DNA of 64,000 nt. It comes from Gliomastix tumulicola (taxonomy: Eukaryota; Ascomycota; Sordariomycetes; Hypocreales; Bionectriaceae). The translations under genes and the position numbers were made by a program. This document shows, piece by piece, positions 1 through 12,085 of this stretch. The stretch is from positions 3,286,001 to 3,350,000 of the forward strand of contig BCHX01000007.1 in assembly GCA_001599755.1 (NCBI GenBank). Reading direction: 5' to 3'. The notes under the pieces were generated by a model. The model searched no databases. It was not told where the DNA came from and saw nothing but the letters and a program-made list of their open reading frames with translations. How positions within the stretch are numbered: the stretch's first letter is position 1; each line of letters starts with the position of its first letter.

Positions 1-1279
1 TCCGTTTCTTGTGGCACACCAGTCTCGTTCGGACTTTGGGGAAGGACTTGAGGAGACCTCAAGATAGCGAGAGCCTGGCTGACGAGGTATGCGGCCTGGC
101 AGAGTCTTGCAAACTGGCCAACCTTCAACGTGAATGCCTGGGACATGGGAACCGCATCGTTCGGACTGGTGGTCTAGGAGTATGCGATGTCAGACGATAC
201 ATAGCCAGCCAGCGCCCAGGCATTGAACAAAAATGGGGGATCTCTCACCGCGTCATAGAACTGATTATCATCCACCGGGAGGAAGTCTTCAAAGGCAGGG
301 TCTTCCGTCGCCAAGCTCCGAGATGGGTTTGAAAAATTCAAGAATCTAGAGAGCCTCAGCTTTCGTACATAGAAGCCAGCGACGCAAGGGAGTCTCGAAA
401 AAAAAGGGGGACGTACCTATCCAGGATCAAAATCGCCCACCAAACTCTGCGTGTTTCCTCCAATTCAATCCATGATGCTGCGTGATAGCCGCCGCCCATC
501 CTGTCTTTATTGATCTTACCAAGGCCCATGGCGATCCCATAACGAGCACAGGCTCCGACGGTCAAATAGGCTGCTGGGTAAATGGCGTTGCCGATCTCGA
601 AGAGCGCGATGCACACGGCAGCCTGCAGCACTTGGACGCTCAAACCCTCTGTGCTTTCCACTTCGGAGTAGAACCTCTTGGCCAATCTATACAGCATCGT
701 CTTGTCCACGCCCGCTTCGTCGAGTGCTGAAAAGCCACACAGCTTCATGCATAGCGTTAGTAAGGCGGTCGGGCGCCGAGAAGGGGCCAGCGGGTTCATT
801 GCTGCAGCTAGATGGCGTTTTCGGTTGACAATCGGCATCCATGATCTGGTCAGCTGGAAGAACCGGGCAGTCGTATCGCGTATCTGCTGACTGTCGCCTA
901 ATTGTAGTGTATCGTCATCCAGTATATCCAAGTCAAGCCGAGGAACCTCCAGGCAAGCCTGGCGGAAGAGGTTGGGGGCAAGGAATCGAATGGCAGAGTT
1001 CGTAGCGAATGATGAGGAGATCTGAAGCGCTGGTCCAGCCTGTGAGCCAGTAGCGCTGTCAGCTGAAGCAGGCCCGACGGTAATAGACCCAGTTCCACGG
1101 CTGCTGCTATCGGAGGGAGAGGGAGAACGCTGGCCACGGCGCTGGGGGTAGCTGCACCTCAAGCCCCTCCGGCTGCACAGCTGGCATCCTGGCAGGGTCT
1201 TGTCGCAGCGGCGCTTGCTGCGACGACAGGAGAAGCAGGACGCGCGTGCGAGTCGATCCGGTGTGCCAGGTGTGGTCAT
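1..1279 (-). CDS. Zn2Cys6 fungal transcription factor, 3' part cut by window edge
   Basis: This is a nuclear DNA-binding regulator of the Gal4 type. The start is the ATG at 1279; the same frame extends upstream only to a TTG. Six cysteines at residues 15, 18, 25, 32, 35 and 42 form a C-x2-C-x6-C-x6-C-x2-C-x6-C zinc cluster in an Arg/Lys-rich stretch. A Ser/Pro linker follows, then the fungal middle homology region (residues about 110-290) with the typical RRVWWAILILDR motif. I infer exons 1279-417, 345-249 and 173-1. The first intron (donor GTACGT) restores Leu-Asp-Arg, and the second (74-76 bp, CTGAC branch, TAG acceptor) removes an in-frame TAG. Downstream codons read FLPVDD and QFARLCQAA, both usual for the family. 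The C-terminus lies beyond position 1. The target genes are unknown. Confidence 0.88.
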
Positions 1280-1650
1280 GATAAGCAGAATGCTAGCTGA
1301 TGATGCGACGGACAAGCCGGAGTGTCTGCGGCACTTGCGGGAGTTGGGTCGGTATTAGCGGGTGCTCTTGGTGTAAAGGCCGCACACCATGATTACTAAT
1401 GCCTGGAATGTTCGTCTGGCCAGTGTAGCCAAAGCTTACAGCGTATGCCGTAATCTTCTCTGCTTACTTTGACGAGAAAATACGGCTAGCGCCCAGGAAG
1501 CATCCCAAGTGTTAGTGGTAGGCTTGCCCTGCTATCTAATCTCTACTTCGATAGAGCTATTTGTACGGTATAAGAAGAGTTAGAGGATGCTTTCTCATCT
1601 ATGCAAGCTTTCTTTAGTCCTCGGGCAGACGGGCGGATGGCGACGAATGC
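1280..1650. other. Intergenic, upstream of the Zn2Cys6 gene
   Basis: This 371 bp gap lies between the end of the NACHT gene and the start of the transcription factor gene. It presumably holds the promoter of the factor. I see no ORF, repeat or clear motif. Confidence 0.5.
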
Positions 1651-4600
1651 CTATCTCGGTACATGTTGCTCCAAGAGCCGCGATATTTCTGGATCCATCT
1701 CACCGTCAAGCATCCTCTGCATGACAATTCTCAGAGGATCAACTATTTCTGAGCTGACCTTTCCCGTTGCGAAAACCTTCTCTATCATCTTGAGGTATGC
1801 GCGCTTGACGCTTCGTTCGCTCGCACGACTAAGGGCTTCGAAGTCGTCATCTGAGTGAGTCGCGAGAGCTGTGAGGTAGGAGTCGAGATAGGCGTTTACA
1901 AGGCCGCAAAACAACTCCGTCGCCGCGTCTCTGTCCGCTAATGTGGAAAGAATGTGACTCAGAGGTTCTATAGGGTCTCCCGCGGCGCTCCACATTGCTT
2001 GCGCCCAGAAAACTGTCCTGTTGAATCTTTTGATATCCTTCAGGAGGATTTTAGCGGCATCGAGTGCGTCTCGAATAGCCACGTCGGATCGCAGCAAAAT
2101 TCCGACCGTCTGCATCTTATCATTAAAGTCCTCCGGACTCACTACCTCAGTTTGCAGTGCAAGTTCACAGAGAGCTGGCTCAGAGCTGGTGGATGTGGTC
2201 TCGGGCAGCAGTTCCATCTCGGAAAACAACAACGCCAGGCCTCTTCGATCCAATGCCTCTGTGCAAAGGCGGAGATACTGTTTGCGTAGCGCGTACGAGC
2301 GCAGGTGTTCCATCAGATGAGCTGAATCCCTTTCAGTCAACCTGCGTTTGAAATCTCGGAGGAAATCCTTCGCCAGGTTCCATTGACGAAGCTGGAAGCA
2401 CCGAGTGAGGATGGCCTCTGCTGAAGAGAGCTCCAGAAACTCTGTCTGGTATGGCGGCAGCTTGTAGATTGCCCGAATGATTTCGGCTCGTTGTTCCGAC
2501 ACACCATGTAGGATGTTGAGAATACAGGAAGTGAGCAGGGTTGATATGTTTAGTGGTGCGTGGTTCGTCTTAGCATGCCGGACCGCCATGCTGACCACGC
2601 AGTTTGACCCTCCCCAGCGTGGCGATAGGAGCGCATGAAGAAGGTCCCAATCGCCTCGGAGGGAGTAATGATTCAAAGCCGTAGAGAGAAGCTGCCTCAT
2701 GTTGACCCCAAAGGTGCGTCTGAGGGCCACTTGGAAGATGTCTGGCCCTGGTTTCCACACCCGTGGATTAACACTCCTGGACAGGATCTTGATATCGATG
2801 ACGAGCGTCTTCACGTCGTAGTTTCGAAGCGTAACCATACCTTTACAGATCCCATGGACCAGTCGGATAATAGCGGGATCCTCCAAGTCAGCCGAGAGCG
2901 CATGATGCAGAGGAAGCGGCTGTCGAGTTACACTTGAAAGGTACCTGGCTGCCTGGACGTCCTTTCGGCGGACTGAACCTTGGAAAAGTGCTTCCATGTT
3001 GTAGGAGAATGGAATCTCTCCCTGGACAAATACTCTTGCCCTGGCAATCTTATAATGCCGATCATCGGTGACAAGGCTTGCAGGGCTTGGGCGTGAAGGA
3101 TCGGAAGCACCCATTGAAAGAAGCCACTCCAGAATCCCCGGGGCATGGAACATGGCGACCAGCGGGAGGAGCACGGTACACATATCTCTCTCTAGCCTTT
3201 GCCTCGGCTTGCAGCTCATGCATCTCCTGAGGTAGGGGACGATGCTGGCGAAGGCTCTGCACCAGCCGCTGCCCCTTAGCTCCAGCCTCAGGAGCGGTAT
3301 GTGGGCGTTTGATATGGCCCAGATGACACGCTCCGCAAGATACCAGATACACTCGGTGTCATTGTCAAAAACGGGGTCGTTGCTGGGTGCAGAGGTCTCG
3401 GGCCAGATCATGGCGTTGAATCTGGGGTCCTCCAGGAGTGATACCCAGAGACGGTAAACCTCGGACTGTGGGCTAATTCGTGTAGTGTGCCGCAACCAGT
3501 GTCTGGACGCGTATTCACGGAAGTGGAAGATATCGATCGGCTTCCGCTGCTGTGGACGATTCGCTGCCTCGGCCAGCGTCCTGTTGGCATCAAAGTCCGC
3601 AGGCTTCGCAGCCGCGGATCTAAGGAGCCTCAATGCCAACTCCCCGACCATTCCAGAGGGAGCCAATGCCTCATGGATGACTCTATTTGGCAACTGTCCC
3701 ACCAAAACAGGACCTGCTCTCTTGGTCGAAACCCGGGTCTCAAAGGGTGAGGAACTGAGGTACGTCACGGCGCACTCGCCCATGTATTTGTGCGCATCTA
3801 GAAGTGAGAAGTGGTACTGTCCATGAGTCTCAGTCTCTGCAGTGAGAAACTGCATGACACTCTGGTGGATGACGCGGACACTGAGGTCCTCCTCTTCTAC
3901 CATGACCAAGCTTCCACAACACGATAAAGCGTGATAGATGTTCGACAACTCCTGTTCGGGGTCCCAATTTGTGTTTCCTGGCTCGACACTAATAACCTCT
4001 CGAAGCTCATGCACGCTGAGGGGTCGGTACGCAGCAGCGATGAGCTTCAAGATTCGCATTTGGAGGATTGAGCGTTGCTGGGAGGACGTCTTCCGGCCTT
4101 TGAGGATTCTTGCGTATGTTGAGAAGGGGTCCGGTGGAAGGTCTTCGAGGGCTGCTCGGATGTCATGATCGCTTTCCTCCTCGCATATACAGTCAAGCTG
4201 CAAGGCGACCCAGAGAAACCTAGTAATGCCAAAAGATTAGAGAAGCCAGTAATTAGGAGCCCGATTGGATGACTCACATGCCGTTTGCACCCTGGAGCAA
4301 GGCGTTCCGAATTTCGAGTATTAGACTTGGGCTCCCGAGAACGAGCTTCTTACACTCGATTCGCCCTTGAAGCTCTTCCTGGATGAAACTCTCAATATCG
4401 GGGTTGCTGTCCGGGATTGTAAGTGTCTCTATGCTCTTCCATGACTTCAAGAGGTCCGCATGAGCATCGGCGCCCGTGCGACAAGAGATGCAGACAGACA
4501 ATTTCAGCTCTGATGAAAGCTGTTGCAGGGCCTTCAAGATCTCGCCGGCCTCGTATTCAGAACACTCATCCAAGCCATCCAGAACAAAGTAAATGTGGGT

Positions 4601-5835
4601 GTTGAGGGGAACCACCTCTTTAGAAAGCCGAAGGACGTCTTCCATGTCGAGTGTGATGGGCGCCCCTGCGACGAAATTCGCGAGCAGTGAGTCGTTGAAG
4701 TATTTGTCGACCAATTGACGACCTAGTGATCCCATAACAGCCCTGGCCGTGAGACTATCCGCATTGTCGTGTCGACAGAAGACATAGGCCACTCCACAGC
4801 CGGACTGAGAGAGGTAGAGGTCGTCAACGATATTGGCCATGGTGACGGATTTGCCGGATCCCAGTTTCCCCGATAGCAGGAGAGCAGCGGACCAATACGA
4901 GTCCCTCCAATCGTCGTAGACCTCATTCTGCCGGAAGACAGTCGACGTGCCACAGCGTCGAGCCTGCTTGAAAGGTGCTTCGTGATCCATAGCCGACAGC
5001 GCCTGTAGCAATAGCGCTTTCTGGCGTAGCTTCTGCCTCTCGGACTGCCGCTTGTGGTTGCCTGTGACGAGAGCGCGGAAACTGTTGTTCTCCTTGCCCT
5101 CCTCTTCGACCTTCTCGGATGTCAGGAAGGAGACCTCTTCGCGGATCTGACGGGACAGCCTCTCGAGCTCAGCCTGGGCATCGCGGATCTTGGAGTCGTC
5201 CAGTGAGGATGTGATTTGCGCTATCGCTGATTTCCGGCCGAAGAGGACGAAGTCATGGCAGGTTCTGACGATCACGATGAAGTATTGCGACAGAAATCGG
5301 CTGAGGCGTTTGGAGCGGCGATACAGCTGTCCCATTTCGTCGTATCGCGGAGCCGTCTGTCCAGCGACCATGAAGAAGTGAGACACTTTGTCCAGGTAGC
5401 TGCCGACATCGATACAGACCTTCCATTCGTAAAGTCAGGCGCGTGGAGGATCGAACAGCGGGAGAGAAAGGGACTGACCTGTATCGTTATCCTTACCACA
5501 CTCCAAATCCCACAGGCCAAGATATTCTGCGACCCTCCGACGACGACATCGCCAAGCGCAGCATACCGCTGCACGCACTGAAGCACATTGGTGAAGCGCG
5601 TGCCGAAGCACCGGGAGAGGCCCGAGGAGCGCTTCCGTGACATCAGCCGGTGGTTCACATCGGCCGTCAGTCTCATCACGTCATCCCGAGACGGCGCCGA
5701 GCGGAGGGAGCGCACGCGGAGGTCATCGAGAGCGGCTTTCTGAGCCGGAGGGAGGGCCCGCTCGAATTCCGAGATGGCCTGGGCGAGAATCACGTCTGGA
5801 TGGAGCGGGGCTGCTGATTGGAGGGCGAGGGCCAT
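1651..5835 (-). CDS. NACHT STAND NTPase (NLR-like), DUF7708-type N-terminus
   Basis: This is a signal-transducing P-loop NTPase of the class used in fungal self/non-self recognition. I infer three exons, 5835-5479, 5419-4278 and 4219-1651 (59 and 58 bp introns, GTCAGT and GTGAGT donors), giving 1355 residues. The N-terminal 250 residues resemble the region often annotated DUF7708 that precedes NACHT in fungi (recall, not a search). The P-loop GKLGSGKS is at residues 303-310 and Walker B YFVLDGLDEC at 396-405. The NACHT winged-helix-like part follows, with FLWVALQL restored across the second splice. The last 600 residues are helical, with no ankyrin, WD or TPR pattern I can recognise, so the sensor domain is undefined. 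Both NTPase motifs look intact. The first ATG is a good start. Confidence 0.87.
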
Positions 5836-7034
5836 GGAGGCGGATGGGGCAGGGCAGGCCTGTTGAGACCCGACTCCTCAGCGGCATATAGATGAGATGA
5901 GATGACTCCTCAGTGAGTGAGTAGTCGTTCAGAGGTCAGGATTGAGGTTGGCGATCAGCCAAAGTGGAAGCAGTGTCACGCCGAATCTGCATCCCATCGC
6001 AGATGACGTGAATACCATCGAAGCGTGCTTACAGGTGGGTGAGCTGAACTCGCTAAGTATGCCTTACCGCTGCAGGGACACGTCAACTCGCCTATCATTG
6101 GCCTTTGGCGGCGTTATCACACACCGAAGGCGCTGATGACCCCGCTCTAAGGCACTTTCTCCATGTCTGGTGATGGCGAACTTCAGCCACAAACTGCACA
6201 TTTGGAGACTTGTGGTCAATGACTGGAACCAGAAATGTGGGCATCCACGCCCTGCATCTCACGAAATACACCGGATCGTGGGCGTGTTTTGGCCCAGAGG
6301 ATCAGGGTCAGAGTTAAGGGGGCGTTTACCGGACAGGAAGATAGCAAGGCCCAGTACTTAATAGATTTCATTGTGTGGATGGGGGGCTTGACAATTTGTC
6401 CCTTGCTGTCCTCGGGTCTTGACACTAGTCCCTATGCTTAATGTGCAGAGAGCAAGCGGCTCCTCTCCCTACCCGCGCACTAACAGCCGCAGGGGAGCGT
6501 CTTCGAAGCTCGAAGATGCGATGGGGAATCAGAGACTCTCGGACAGAATGACATTGTAGACATTGGAACTCATATCCCGTTCTTCACGGCTACGACTGTC
6601 ACAAATTCTGGTTGGTTAGCTAGCATAGAGCCTTTATAAGCACGGCTCCCGCATGTGTCCAGCATCTGAAGCGCAATGCCCGCTAGTCGGCCGCAATGCC
6701 CGAAAGACCGCAGAAGACCGCAAAGAGCCGCTAGGAGCCGCAACACCCGCAATCCCGGAGTTGCCGCCAAGACACAGTAACCTCATTCTACGAGACTCGG
6801 GGCACGGTGTGCCATGTATGTAATCATGATCGATAATCAAACCAGCGTATGCACATACTTGAGGTTACAATGGCACTTGGAAGAACCTCTTGGGATTACA
6901 AATCGCCATCGTGGTTGTAATCAACAACATGGTTCATTCCAACATAAAAGGAAGCGTCGCCTCGATTTCATAGTTGACCACAATCCAGATCACAAGCCCA
7001 GATCACAAACACACATCAACAACATTATATCACC
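5836..7034. other. Divergent intergenic region, 1.2 kb
   Basis: This region is the shared upstream sequence of the NACHT gene (minus) and the NmrA-like gene (plus). It contains a dense run of CCGC motifs (listed separately). A TATA-like ACATAAAAGG lies about 90 bp before the plus-strand start. ORFs here are short and unconvincing. Confidence 0.5.
6678..6775. repeat. Cluster of eight CCGC(A/T/C) motifs
   Basis: Eight CCGC cores occur within about 100 bp, mostly as CCGCAA or CCGCTA preceded by a purine, at roughly 6-22 bp spacing. They look like a degenerate short tandem repeat or a set of binding sites upstream of the NmrA-like gene. No function is shown. Confidence 0.45.
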
Positions 7035-8180
7035 ATGTCTGACCAGAAATTGATCCTCGTCATCGGCGGAACCGGTGCTCAAGGCACTCCCGTCGTCAAG
7101 GGTAGGCATCACATCCTCGGATTTTCATGGGGCCTTTTCCCTAACCAAGCTTCACAGCACTCTCCGAGAGCGGCCGCTACCATGTCCGCGTCTTGACCCG
7201 AAACCCATCCTCGGACAAGGCCAAGGCACTTGCCGAGCTCCCAAACGTGACGCTCATTCAGGGCTCCCAAGACAACCAGAAGGACCTCCACGCTGCTTTC
7301 ACCGGCGTCTACGGCGCGTGGGTCAACCTAGATGGCTTCGTAATTGGCGAGAAGAGCGAGCTCTTCTACGGGGTCCGGGCCTACGAGATTGCGAGGCACC
7401 ACGGCGTCCAGCATTACGTCTTTGCCAACGTCGACTACGGCCTTCGAAAGGTTGGGTGGGATGAGGCGTATCACTACGGACACGGCGATGCCAAGGGGCG
7501 CGTTGGCGATTTCATCTTGAGCCACGGCCAGGATGGTATGAAGACTTCGCTCTTAACCACGGGTCCGTACATGGACATGCTCTTCGATGGGATGTTTGTT
7601 CCCGAGGAGCAGGCCGATGGGTCCTTTGTCTGGGGGAACCCGGCAGGTGAGTGATCTTTGCCTTACCAAGAGGATTTGCTGTTCGTAGTAGACTAATCAC
7701 TAGTAAGTAGCGGACGGCAAGATCCCCCTCATCGCGCTCGATGATGTCGGAGTCTACAGCCTCTGGCTCTTCGACAATCCCTCGCAGTCCGCGGGTCTCA
7801 ATCTCGAGGTCGCCACGGACCAAGTCAGCTTCTCCGAGATCGCAGCCACCTTCACCAAAGTCACGGGCAAGCAGGGCATCCACAAGCGTATCCCTCTCGA
7901 GGGGTATTTCGCCAAGGCAGAGCCGTACCCAGGAGCCTATGGGAACTGGGCTGTCAAGCCGGATGAACCTCGTGATGAGTCGTTCATGACCTGGCGCGAG
8001 AACTTTGGGCCTTGGTGGCGTTATTGGAGCTCAGGCAAGGCCGCGACTCGCGATATGGCCCTCCTTGACCGTATCCACAGCTCTCGCATCCCGAATTTGG
8101 AGGCGTGGATGAGGGCTAAGAACTACGATGGCCAGCGCCGCTCCGTCCTCAAGGATGTTGTTGATCTCAGGGGCCAGTGA
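7035..8180 (+). CDS. NmrA-like NAD(P)-binding family protein
   Basis: This is a Rossmann-fold protein of the NmrA/HSCARG group, which bind NAD(P) as redox sensors or act as atypical reductases in the cytosol or nucleus. I infer exons 7035-7101, 7158-7646 and 7711-8180, giving 341 residues, a usual length for the family. Introns are 56 and 64 bp with GTAGGC and GTGAGT donors. The N-terminus carries the glycine-rich GGTGAQG at residues about 11-17, immediately after a hydrophobic beta strand. The catalytic Tyr-x3-Lys of classical SDRs is not obvious, as expected for NmrA-like members. It is transcribed away from the NACHT gene. Its substrate or partner cannot be told from sequence. Confidence 0.87.
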
Positions 8181-8425
8181 GGTTACGAGGACTACTTGTT
8201 CATTCGCGAACCAGTGCCTAAACATTCTCCTCAACGGCCGCAGGCAGATTGGATTTCAAGATTTCATTTGATAGATATCACGATCACAGATTGCAGTATA
8301 TGGTGCACCTCCACAGTGTATCTTCAAGCTTTCGTGATTTGCATTAAGAACTTACGCCGTATGTGAAAGCCCGGTCATGATCAGTTTTCAATCATTAGTC
8401 GTTGAATCCTCATTTCCCTTCCTTC

Positions 8426-9038
8426 TTAAATCCTTCCTGCTCTGAATCTGCTCGTTGGCCTAGGTCTCAAGTCCTGAATCCAGTACGCGCTGTCTTCGTT
8501 GCGGTACGCATTGAGCTCATCCGCCGTGACCATCGACTTGCACGAGAATGCCCGCCATCCCCGGGCCTCAGTACCCCAGTAGTCGTTCAGGACGTGGGCG
8601 TACTTGTGGCTGTTGTCGACCTCGCATTTTCCGTATTCGTTGCCATCCACCCCGAACATCTTCCACTCGCGGTCGCGATAGATAGCTATTGACATGCAAA
8701 TTAGTAAAACATCCAGTCGTTCAGGGAAAGGTCATCATACTGAAGTGAAGTTTGGGGCCCTCATTGTGCGTGTTGAACTCCAGCACGTCAATATTGCTTG
8801 GGTCTTCGGATTTCAAGCACCCTCCTCCGTTACACCTTATACCTTCGACATCCCAAACAGAGTCCCTCGTATACCATATGGTGGAGTGCAGCACAGCGTC
8901 CGTGGAGGGCTCTCCGTCGTAGAAAGAGTAGCCGTTTGTGAAGCCGGGGTTTGTTTGGGTGTAGTAGATGGTGAAATCGGCCACAGCGGGGGTAATCGCC
9001 ATGGCGAGGCTTGTAATGATGGTACCGAGGTACTTCAT
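8426..9038 (-). CDS. Small secreted cysteine-containing protein, unknown function
   Basis: I infer two exons, 9038-8741 and 8685-8426, separated by a 55 bp intron with a GTATGA donor, TACTAAT branch and TAG acceptor. The product has 185 residues. The start is the ATG at 9038, which opens a clear signal peptide (MKYLGTIITS core ending in AVA before Asp-Phe-Thr), so a mature protein of about 165 residues is likely exported. Four cysteines are visible: two in CNGGGC and two further downstream (KCEV, SCKS). They could form two disulfides. There is no membrane segment or GPI signal. I do not recognise the family. It has the size and composition of an effector-like or cell-surface protein, but no more can be claimed. 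Confidence 0.75.
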
Positions 9039-10566
9039 AGTAGTAATGCTGTTAAGCGCTTTGATGTTTCGATTTGATGAAAATGTATATGTATGGATGT
9101 GTGTATTGCAGTTTTTCTTGTTAATTGATGATAGTGTATTGCTACCAAAGCCTAGACGTGAATCACAACAGGCAGCGTGTGATTTATCACTGCGATGCCC
9201 CTCAGTCAGTCCATAGACAGTACTCAAATTCCATCGCTTTCAGTGCTACGAATATTACAGTATGGAGAGGGACAAATGATGAACAGTGCAGTGGACACAT
9301 AATAGCGTGGCATATCGCGAACATGAAGCCTACCCATCACAATCCCATCATTCAATACGCCAGACATGTTCATTTGCATGTTCCAAGGCTCAAACACTGT
9401 GTTCGCGGTGAAGCCACAACGTAACACAGAGTGAGAGATCCGTCCACGCAAGTTCTGGCCGTTCACCCGCTGAACCTCCTCCCCCTGCCGCCATCTGATC
9501 CCTGCAGCAGCTGCTGGAATTCGGACTTTGCATTATACTCCACACACCCTCGTCCAACAAAGCTCCCACCAGGCGTTCGAGAACACACGACGAACTCGCC
9601 ACGTTCGGTGGATTGCGCCTTTTTTCTTCCACCAAAAAATCAGACTGCCAGGGTACTGTTGGCTCGGGAACACGGGACCAAGTCGTCCCGTCGTGTCTCC
9701 CCTCGCACAAACCTGGATCATCTGCTTTTCCGTACCGGCTTCCCTCGGGGAGTCCTATCAACCGGTCCACTGAAGCCACTGAAGGGCGGCTCTTGATTAC
9801 CGGGATAGGAAGCCACTTGTCGGTCTTGGTGAACGCCACTTGGGCACTTAATTTAAAGCTTAAAGTCCCCCGGGGGTTGGGCCAAGATCCTGGCAAAGTT
9901 GGCGAGAATAGAAAAATGTTAGCAGAGGACCTGTTCCTCTGGCGGGCACCCTGATGGGGGTTACAAAGAAACACACAGACACAGCCCGAGAGTACATGTA
10001 CACCCCTTGGAGGCCGATACATCAGTTCATGCCCTCATTTGCCGGTGCTCGCAAGTACCGCCGATCCGGCGAGATTAGTGGGTTGTTTAGGGGCACAAGT
10101 CAGGGACTAACATCCTCCCTCACCACGGACTGCCGTTACCGTCTCCTCGCCATCAGACCCTGGACACACGCGATCACAAAGCCCGGACCCCCGCAGGACA
10201 AACGGCCAATGGGAGGAGGCCAAACCGGACTTACAAAGGGTCTTGCTCGGAGAGGTAAGCATAAAGATGGCACTTTTCAAATTCATGCCGATCCTTACCT
10301 GCCTTGTCAGTCGACTGCCCGTTCGACCTGCCCAAACCGAGCAAGCATCGTCCCTCGCGGTGCGATCCTCCAATTGAGCCGACGGCGTGCCAGTGTGACA
10401 AGTGATCACAATAAAATGTGACCTCTGTGACCGTTGCATCGAACGGAACGTGCCCTCTCCTCCCCTCTCTTCCCTCCTCACCACCTGTCTGTCCCGACTC
10501 CTCGGTCCTCCCCTCCCCTCGTTGCACAAGCACCGCTCGGAACATCCTCCCCTTCACTCTTCAACC
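9039..10566. other. Divergent intergenic region, 1.5 kb
   Basis: This is the upstream region of the small secreted protein gene (minus) and the beta-propeller gene (plus). A strong CT-rich tract at about 10452-10525 precedes the plus-strand start, a pattern common in fungal core promoters. Several ORFs of 60-210 codons overlap on both strands without a credible protein. I see no repeat or RNA gene. Confidence 0.5.
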
Positions 10567-12085
10567 ATGAAGTACTCCTTTGCCTTTGCCGCCCTCGCGG
10601 CCGTCGCCGCCGGCAAGGAGATCCCCAAGGATGAGGTCCGCGCCGCCGAGCTCTATGACAACGGTGTCATGCACGAGCGCATCATGGCCGAGAAGTTCAA
10701 GCAGTGGGACAAGCACGCCGAGCTGCGCCTCCAGAGCCTCGCCGAGCCCGAGTACCCGGAGCTGCACTTCGCCCAGTGCCGCGACGGCAAGTCGGTACCC
10801 TTCCGCGACCAGCGCGACTTCTTCTTCCGCTGCAACAACGTGAACCTGCACCACTTCCTGCCTCACTCCGCGCTCGGCTCCAGCACGGGCCAGGGTTCTT
10901 CCTCGTGGGGTTGGACCTCGGAGGACGGTCGCGAGTTCGCCATCATTGCTCAGGCTGATGGCGCGGCCTTTGCTGAGGTCATCAAGGGCGGCAAGCTGCG
11001 ATACCTCGGCCGTCTGCCCCAGACTGCTGGCGCTGCTGCTGCCATCTGGCGCGAGATCCGTGTCTTCAGGCACTACATCATTGTCGGCAGCGAGTCGTAC
11101 GACCACCACATCCAGATCTTCGACCTGGAGAAGCTGCTCGACATCGACTGGAAGAAGCCCGTCACCTTCGACCCTACCACCGACGTCACCGGCTTCTACG
11201 GCGTATGTGTCCCCTTCCTTCAATCGATACTCAGGACTCCTTCGCTGACCAAGTTACTCGTAGAACCTCCCCGATGGCCGTGCCCACAACGTCCTCACCA
11301 ACGACGAGTCTGGCTTCGCCTACGTCGTCGGTGCCCGCCCTCGCACCTCAGAGTGCCGCAGTGGTCTCATCTTCCTTGACCTCAGCGACCCCTCCAACCC
11401 TACCTCCCCCGGCTGTGCTTCCGCCGACGGCTACGTCCATGACGCTCAGTGCCTGATCTACAAGGGCCCCCACGAGAAGTACCTCGGCCGCGAGATTTGC
11501 TACGGCTACAACGAAGACTCCCTCACCATCTACGACGTCACGGACAAGGAGTACCCCGAGCTCGTCTCTGTCACCGGCTACGAGGGCGCCACCTACACGC
11601 ACCAGGGCTGGGTCCTCGACACCGAGAACCAGGAGTTCCTCGTCCTCGACGACGAGTACGACGAGTACGACGGCCGCGGCCCGGGCGCCAACGGCCACGC
11701 CACCACCTGGATCTGGGACATCCGCGACCTCGAGTACCCCAAGCAGACGGGCTACTACCAGGCGCCCCGCAAGTCCATCGACCACAACCAGTACGTCTTC
11801 GGCAACTACAGCTACCAGTCCAACTACGGCGCCGGCCTCAGCATCCTCGACGTCTCCTCCATCCCCGAGAAGCCCAACGGCAGCGGCGTCCACGAGGTCG
11901 GTTGGTTCGACGTCTACCGCGAGGACGACGCCCTCGAGGGTGGCGGCAGTCTCGAGTTTGTCGGTAGCTGGTCGAGCTATGCTGGCTTCAAGTCGGGCTA
12001 TATCCTCATCAACACCATTGAGCAGGGTGCTTTCCTCGTCAAGGTCCAGGACCCCAAGAAGGGTGGTGACTGGACCTCCGAGTAA
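10567..12085 (+). CDS. Secreted LVIVD / choice-of-anchor B beta-propeller protein
   Basis: I infer exons 10567-11202 and 11264-12085 (61 bp intron), giving 485 residues. The N-terminus is a signal peptide rich in Ala (MKYSFAFAALAAVAAG). The body matches the choice-of-anchor B / LVIVD repeat family: HDAQC, YLGREICYGYNEDSLTIYDVTD-type blade strands, and YTHQGWVLDT followed by an acidic FLVLDDEYDEY loop. These proteins form a beta-propeller of LVIVD-like blades; fungal homologues are often annotated 'regulatory P domain-containing protein'. The enzymatic role is unknown. The acidic loop resembles a metal-binding site, which is inference. The mature protein should be extracellular. The gene is GC-rich in third positions, suggesting strong expression, and has a CT-rich promoter. 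Confidence 0.88.

Noticed and set aside
173..249. In-frame TAG in the first transcription factor, suggesting a pseudogene
   Set aside because: The stop is the acceptor of a normal intron (GTGAGA donor, CTGAC branch). Removing it restores the family motif QFARLCQAA, so the gene is read as intact.
11348..11893. 181-codon minus-strand ORF in the beta-propeller gene
   Set aside because: Its extreme Val/Ala/Asp/Gly composition is an antisense artefact of GC-rich codons.
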